Under the pieces are notes generated by a model. The model worked only from the letters and a program-made list of their open reading frames with translations. It was not told the origin of the DNA and did no database searches. DNA of 8,414 nucleotides from Paracoccaceae bacterium (GTDB taxonomy: Bacteria; Pseudomonadota; Alphaproteobacteria; Rhodobacterales; Rhodobacteraceae): positions 1 through 8,414 of the forward strand of contig JAFGVZ010000173.1 in the NCBI GenBank assembly GCA_016937725.1, in the 5' to 3' direction. Below are positions 5,696 through 8,414 of this stretch, one piece after another (position 1 is the stretch's first letter; each line of letters opens with the position of its first letter). The translations under genes and the position numbers were made by a program.

Positions 5696-6611
5696 GTATC
5701 AGAACATCTTTACACAGGTGCAGGTGCGCGCGGCCCCCGAAATGGGCTTGGTTGAAGGCGTAGAGCTGGAAAACCGCACCAAATCGGCCGGCTTCTCGAC
5801 GCTTCTGGGCTGGTTCGGCAATGCGCAGCTTGGCCCCATCTATCTGGGCACGCTGGGTGTGATCTCGCTGGCCACTGGCATCACATGGTTCGTCATGGTG
5901 GGGCTGTGGTTCTGGGATCAGGCGGGCTATAATCCGGCGGTCTTCATGCGCGATCTGTTCTGGCTGTCGCTGGATCCGCCCGCGCCTGAATATGGCCTGA
6001 ACATTCCGCCGATGCGCGAAGGGGGCTATTTCCTGATTGCGTCCTTCTTCCTGCTGATCTCTGTCATGACATGGTGGGCCCGCACCTATCTGCGCGCCGA
6101 AGCCTTGGGCATGGGCAAGCATGTGGCTTGGGCCTTCGGTTCCGCCATCTGGCTGTTCCTTGTGCTGGGCCTGTTCCGTCCGCTGCTTCTGGGATCGTGG
6201 TCTGAAGCCGTGCCTTATGGCATCTTCACCCACCTGGATTGGACCAACCTGTTCAGCCTGCGCTATGGCAACCTGTTCTACAATCCGTTCCACGCGCTTT
6301 CGATCGTCTTCCTCTATGGCTCGGCCCTGCTGTTCGCCATGCATGGGGCAACCATCCTTGCAGTCTCTCGCTTCGGCGGCGACCGCGAGCTGGAGCAGAT
6401 CGTGGACCGTGGCACGGCATCCGAACGGGCGGCCTTGTTCTGGCGCTGGACCATGGGCTTTAATGCCACGATGGAAGGTATCCACCGTTGGGCTTGGTGG
6501 TTCGCTGTTCTGACCACGCTGACTGGCGGGATTGGTATCTTGCTGACTGGCACGGTCGTGGACAATTGGGCAATCTGGGCCGAAGCGCGCGGCTACCGTC
6601 CAACCTACTGA
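5688..6611 (+). CDS. pufM: Photosynthetic reaction centre M subunit PufM
   Basis: PufM is the partner of PufL in the reaction-centre core. The 307 residues match R. sphaeroides M with one residue fewer in the loop near 105-110 (LNIPPMREGG), so numbering including Met coincides with standard mature numbering after that point. His182 ligates an accessory bacteriochlorophyll, His202 a special-pair bacteriochlorophyll; His219, Glu234 and His266 complete the iron site with L190/L230. Tyr210 and Leu214 beside the active-branch pigments and Trp252 at QA are kept. Five membrane helices are evident. The C-terminus ends at RGYRPTY, without the long extension seen in M chains that bind a tetrahaem cytochrome, consistent with no pufC gene here. 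It overlaps pufL by 8 nt and is followed 14 nt later by pufX. Confidence 0.98.
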   Translation: MAEYQNIFTQVQVRAAPEMGLVEGVELENRTKSAGFSTLLGWFGNAQLGPIYLGTLGVISLATGITWFVMVGLWFWDQAGYNPAVFMRDLFWLSLDPPAPEYGLNIPPMREGGYFLIASFFLLISVMTWWARTYLRAEALGMGKHVAWAFGSAIWLFLVLGLFRPLLLGSWSEAVPYGIFTHLDWTNLFSLRYGNLFYNPFHALSIVFLYGSALLFAMHGATILAVSRFGGDRELEQIVDRGTASERAALFWRWTMGFNATMEGIHRWAWWFAVLTTLTGGIGILLTGTVVDNWAIWAEARGYRPTY

Positions 6612-6625
6612 TCGAGGAGGTCAAC

Positions 6626-6856
6626 ATGGGACAGCATGACTACATCGAAGAGACGCCCGGCCAAAGGCTGCGCAACTGGATCTTGTCGGAAATGTTGCGG
6701 GGCGCTGGATATGCCGCCGCGGTGCTTCTGGGGATCGGCGCGATCATCGGGCTGATCTGGGTCGTCGGGGAATTCTTGCCCGAAGACAGCAAGAACGCAC
6801 CGCCGCCAATGCCATACTCTGCATTGGAAGCGCCAGCGATCACCGCCAAGGCTTGA
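6626..6856 (+). CDS. pufX: PufX, RC-LH1 core complex subunit
   Basis: PufX is a single-helix membrane protein that interrupts the LH1 ring and allows quinone/quinol exchange between reaction centre and cytochrome bc1; in some species it also drives core dimer formation. The protein is 76 residues (R. capsulatus and R. sphaeroides: about 78-82). The N-terminal polar part is followed by LRNWILSEMLRGAGYAAAVL, matching the family's [20 protein letters not shown] pattern, a hydrophobic helix at about residues 26-48 rich in Gly (26, 28, 36, 38, 42, 48), then VVGEFLP (family VVGRMLP) and a proline-rich C-terminal tail. Gly38-x3-Gly42 is a GxxxG motif, placed later in the helix than the R. sphaeroides one. 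The start is fixed by GAGGAGG (6614-6620), 5 nt upstream; the frame is open further upstream only as a shadow of pufM. PufX is restricted to the Rhodobacter-like group, so it is the best taxonomic marker in the window. Confidence 0.93.
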   Translation: MGQHDYIEETPGQRLRNWILSEMLRGAGYAAAVLLGIGAIIGLIWVVGEFLPEDSKNAPPPMPYSALEAPAITAKA

Positions 6857-6857
6857 T

Positions 6858-6912
6858 CCTTTGGCGAAACGAATTGGGGTAGGGCGGCAACGCTCGGCCT
6901 GCCCCCCAAAGG
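6858..6912 (+). promoter_or_regulatory. Compound stem-loop after pufX
   Basis: Beginning 2 nt after the pufX stop, CCTTTGG (6858-6864) pairs perfectly with CCAAAGG (6906-6912). Enclosed between them, GGGGTAGG (6876-6883) pairs with CCTGCCCC (6898-6905), including one T-G pair, and inside that GCG-GCAA-CGC (6884-6893) makes a 3-bp stem with a GNRA-type tetraloop. This nested structure would cap the 3' side of the pufLMX coding region. By analogy with 3' hairpins of R. capsulatus puf mRNA it is likely an exonuclease barrier. Confidence 0.6.
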
Positions 6913-6960
6913 GTTCGAGCCATTAGCCGGTTCGGACACGGGCCGTGACGCCCGGTTCCC

Positions 6961-6981
6961 TTTCCTGTTGGCGACAGGAAA
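6961..6981 (+). promoter_or_regulatory. Perfect 8-bp stem-loop upstream of the puf terminator
   Basis: TTTCCTGT (6961-6968) pairs perfectly with ACAGGAAA (6974-6981) around the 5-nt loop TGGCG. It lies 3 nt before the terminator stem. A weaker CGGGC/GCCCG hairpin (6939-6943 with 6950-6954) precedes it. It contains TGT-N5-ACA, but this spacing does not fit a PpsR/CrtJ site. The likely role is mRNA 3' stabilisation, or an operator for an unidentified regulator since DNA symmetry alone cannot separate the two. Confidence 0.55.
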
Positions 6982-6984
6982 CTG

Positions 6985-7019
6985 GTGCCGTGCGGGCCTT
7001 GCCCCACGGCATCTTTTTT
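6985..7019 (+). terminator. Intrinsic terminator of the puf operon
   Basis: TGCCGTG (6986-6992) pairs with CACGGCA (7005-7011), continued by GGG (6994-6996) with CCC (7002-7004) after a single bulged C, closing on the loop CCTTG; the T-run TCTTTTTT (7012-7019) follows directly. This is the only classic Rho-independent terminator seen in the window. It ends pufBALMX transcription 34 nt before the dxs ATG. Confidence 0.88.
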
Positions 7020-7053
7020 CATTTCCAACAGCGCTATACCGGGAGGGACCGAC

Positions 7054-8414
7054 ATGACCGACACCACCAAGACCCCGCATCTGGACCGTGTCGCAGGCCC
7101 CGCGGATATGCGCGACTTCGACTTGGCCGAGCTGACCGCACTGGCCGATGAACTGCGACAGGAAACCATCGAAACCGTCAGCCGCACCGGCGGGCATCTG
7201 GGATCGTCGCTGGGTGTGGTGGAATTGACCGTCGCTTTGCACGCAGTGTTTCGCACGCCCTTCGACAAGCTGATCTGGGATGTCGCCCACCAATGCTACC
7301 CGCATAAAATTCTGACCGGTCGCCGCCACCTTATGCACACGCTGCGGCAGGAAGGCGGGCTGTCGGGCTTCACCAAGCGCACGGAATCGGTCTTTGACCC
7401 GTTTGGGGCCGCGCATAGCTCGACCAGCATTTCCGCAGCTTTGGGCTTTACCATTGGCCGCGACATGGGCCAGCCCACGGGGGACGCGATTGCGGTCATC
7501 GGCGACGGGTCCATCACCGCCGGCATGGCGTATGAGGCGCTGAACAACGCAGGCGCCGAAGGTCGGCGGATGTTCGTCATCCTCAACGACAACGACATGT
7601 CCATTGCGCCCCCGGTCGGCGCGATGAACAGCTACCTCAACCGCCTGAACGCGCCGCATGCCTCGCTGTCAGAGGTTGCGCAAGGTTTCATGGCAGCCCT
7701 ACCGCAGAGCTTGCGCGAACAGGCTTTGGCCGCGCGCGCCCGCGCCTGTGGCGGCCCGCCCGATGCCACCATGTTCGAGCATCTGGGCTTCACCTATATC
7801 GGCCCCATCGACGGCCATTCCATGCCCGACCTGATGGCGACGTTGCGCATGGCGCGCGACCGGGCCGAAGGGCCGGTGCTGATCCATGTGCGCACCGTCA
7901 AGGGCAAGGGCTATGCCCCTGCCGAGGCGTCGGGCTGCTGCTACCATGGCGTGTCGAAATTCGACGTGGCGACCGGCGCGCAAGCCAAATCCAAACCCAA
8001 TGCGCCCAGCTATACCGGCGTTTTTGGCCGCGCCCTGACCGACGCCGCCGCGCGTGATCCGAACATCGTGGCCGTGACCGCCGCCATGCCGGGGGGCACG
8101 GGGCTGGATATTATGCAAAACCGCTTCCCGCGCCGGGTGTTCGACGTGGGCATTGCCGAGCAACATGCCGTGACCTTCGCGGCAGGTATGGCGGCAAGCG
8201 GCCTGAAACCCTTCTGCGCGATCTATTCGACCTTTCTGCAACGCGGCTACGACCAGGTCGTGCATGACGTGGCGCTGCAAGGCTTGCCCGTCCGCTTCGC
8301 CATCGACCGCGCGGGGCTGGTGGGTGCGGATGGCGCAACCCATGCGGGCGCGTTCGATGTGGGCTTCATGGCGAACCTTCCGGGCATGGTGGTTATGGCG
8401 GCGGGGGATGAGGC
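7054..8414 (+). CDS. dxs: 1-deoxy-D-xylulose-5-phosphate synthase Dxs (3' end outside window)
   Basis: Dxs condenses pyruvate and glyceraldehyde 3-phosphate to DXP, the first step of the MEP isoprenoid pathway, using thiamine diphosphate and Mg2+. It supplies carotenoid and bacteriochlorophyll-tail precursors. From ATG 7054 the frame is open to the window end: 453 residues of about 640. Visible motifs are GGHLGSSLGVVELTVALH (46-63), WDVAHQCYPHKILTGRR (75-91), FGAAHSSTSISAALG, the ThDP motif GDG (150-152) to NDN (178-180), LGFTYIGPIDGH, and VGIAEQHAVTFAAG with catalytic Glu369 (E. coli Glu370). His48 and His79 are kept. The usual GHQ is AHQ (Ala78). A CCYHG stretch precedes VSKFD. GGAGGG (7042-7047) lies 6 nt before the start. 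The puf-dxs linkage matches ORF641 of R. capsulatus. Many relatives carry a second dxs elsewhere. Confidence 0.96.
   Translation, partial: MTDTTKTPHLDRVAGPADMRDFDLAELTALADELRQETIETVSRTGGHLGSSLGVVELTVALHAVFRTPFDKLIWDVAHQCYPHKILTGRRHLMHTLRQEGGLSGFTKRTESVFDPFGAAHSSTSISAALGFTIGRDMGQPTGDAIAVIGDGSITAGMAYEALNNAGAEGRRMFVILNDNDMSIAPPVGAMNSYLNRLNAPHASLSEVAQGFMAALPQSLREQALAARARACGGPPDATMFEHLGFTYIGPIDGHSMPDLMATLRMARDRAEGPVLIHVRTVKGKGYAPAEASGCCYHGVSKFDVATGAQAKSKPNAPSYTGVFGRALTDAAARDPNIVAVTAAMPGGTGLDIMQNRFPRRVFDVGIAEQHAVTFAAGMAASGLKPFCAIYSTFLQRGYDQVVHDVALQGLPVRFAIDRAGLVGADGATHAGAFDVGFMANLPGMVVMAAGDE

Noticed and set aside
5685..6485. 266-codon minus-strand frame opposite pufM
   Set aside because: It mirrors pufM codons and has no domain or plausible ribosome site; treated as shadow.
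6966..6983. Possible PpsR/CrtJ operator (TGT-N12-ACA) near the dxs leader
   Set aside because: The sequence gives TGT-N12-ACT and TGT-N5-ACA only; neither fits the consensus, and the symmetry is explained by the perfect hairpin.
7012..7040. Sigma-70-like promoter for dxs using TATACC at 7035-7040
   Set aside because: The -35 position falls in the terminator T-run without a TTGACA-like hexamer, and the start point would fall inside the dxs ribosome site.
6612..7053. pufC (tetrahaem cytochrome subunit)
   Set aside because: No CxxCH haem-binding motifs or signal peptide downstream of pufM; the gene present is pufX, and PufM lacks the cytochrome-associated C-terminal extension.
1..8414. CRISPR arrays, tRNA or rRNA genes, insertion sequences, integrase or toxin-antitoxin genes
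   Set aside because: No direct-repeat arrays, cloverleaf-like sequences or transposase motifs were seen; the window is almost fully filled by photosynthesis genes.

Overview
The window is a contiguous, plus-strand piece of the photosynthesis gene cluster of a purple (anoxygenic phototrophic) alphaproteobacterium. The order is bchX (3' part) - bchY - bchZ - pufQ - pufB - pufA - pufL - pufM - pufX - dxs (5' part). This is the bchCXYZ-pufQBALMX-dxs arrangement known from Rhodobacter capsulatus and R. sphaeroides. The presence of pufX directly after pufM, the absence of a pufC cytochrome gene, the GC-rich sequence and the near-collinear PufL/PufM proteins point to Rhodobacteraceae of the PufX-carrying group (Rhodobacter, Rhodobaca/Roseinatronobacter or a close relative). 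The genus cannot be fixed from sequence reading alone.

Left part (1-4052): the three subunits of chlorophyllide a oxidoreductase. BchX is the nitrogenase-Fe-protein-like ATPase, cut at its N-terminus by the window edge. BchY and BchZ form the catalytic core. bchX and bchY overlap by 8 nt. bchY and bchZ are separated by about 97 nt that hold a large, almost perfect palindrome (stem about 25 bp) resembling a dispersed intergenic repeat.

Middle part (4071-6856): the puf operon. It encodes PufQ (bacteriochlorophyll supply/assembly factor), the light-harvesting 1 beta and alpha peptides, reaction-centre L and M, and PufX, the subunit that opens the LH1 ring for quinone exchange. All bacteriochlorophyll, pheophytin, quinone and iron ligand positions examined in L and M are intact. 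The non-coding gaps hold structured RNA: G-rich and hairpin sequence before pufB, a strong UUCG-capped hairpin between pufA and pufL where differential mRNA stability is known to be set, and a series of stem-loops ending in a classic intrinsic terminator after pufX.

Right part (7054-8414): the first 453 codons of dxs (1-deoxy-D-xylulose-5-phosphate synthase), which feeds isoprenoid precursors to the phytyl/geranylgeranyl tail and carotenoids. It starts only 34 nt after the terminator's T-run, so it needs either readthrough or a promoter I could not identify.

Together the genes make the bacteriochlorophyll macrocycle, its isoprenoid precursors, and the RC-LH1-PufX core complex that binds the pigment. 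No unknown protein system is visible; the reverse-strand long ORFs are shadows of high-GC coding sequence. The points worth a second look lie in the non-coding structure, a possible pufK-like leader ORF overlapping pufB, and the divergent PufX.
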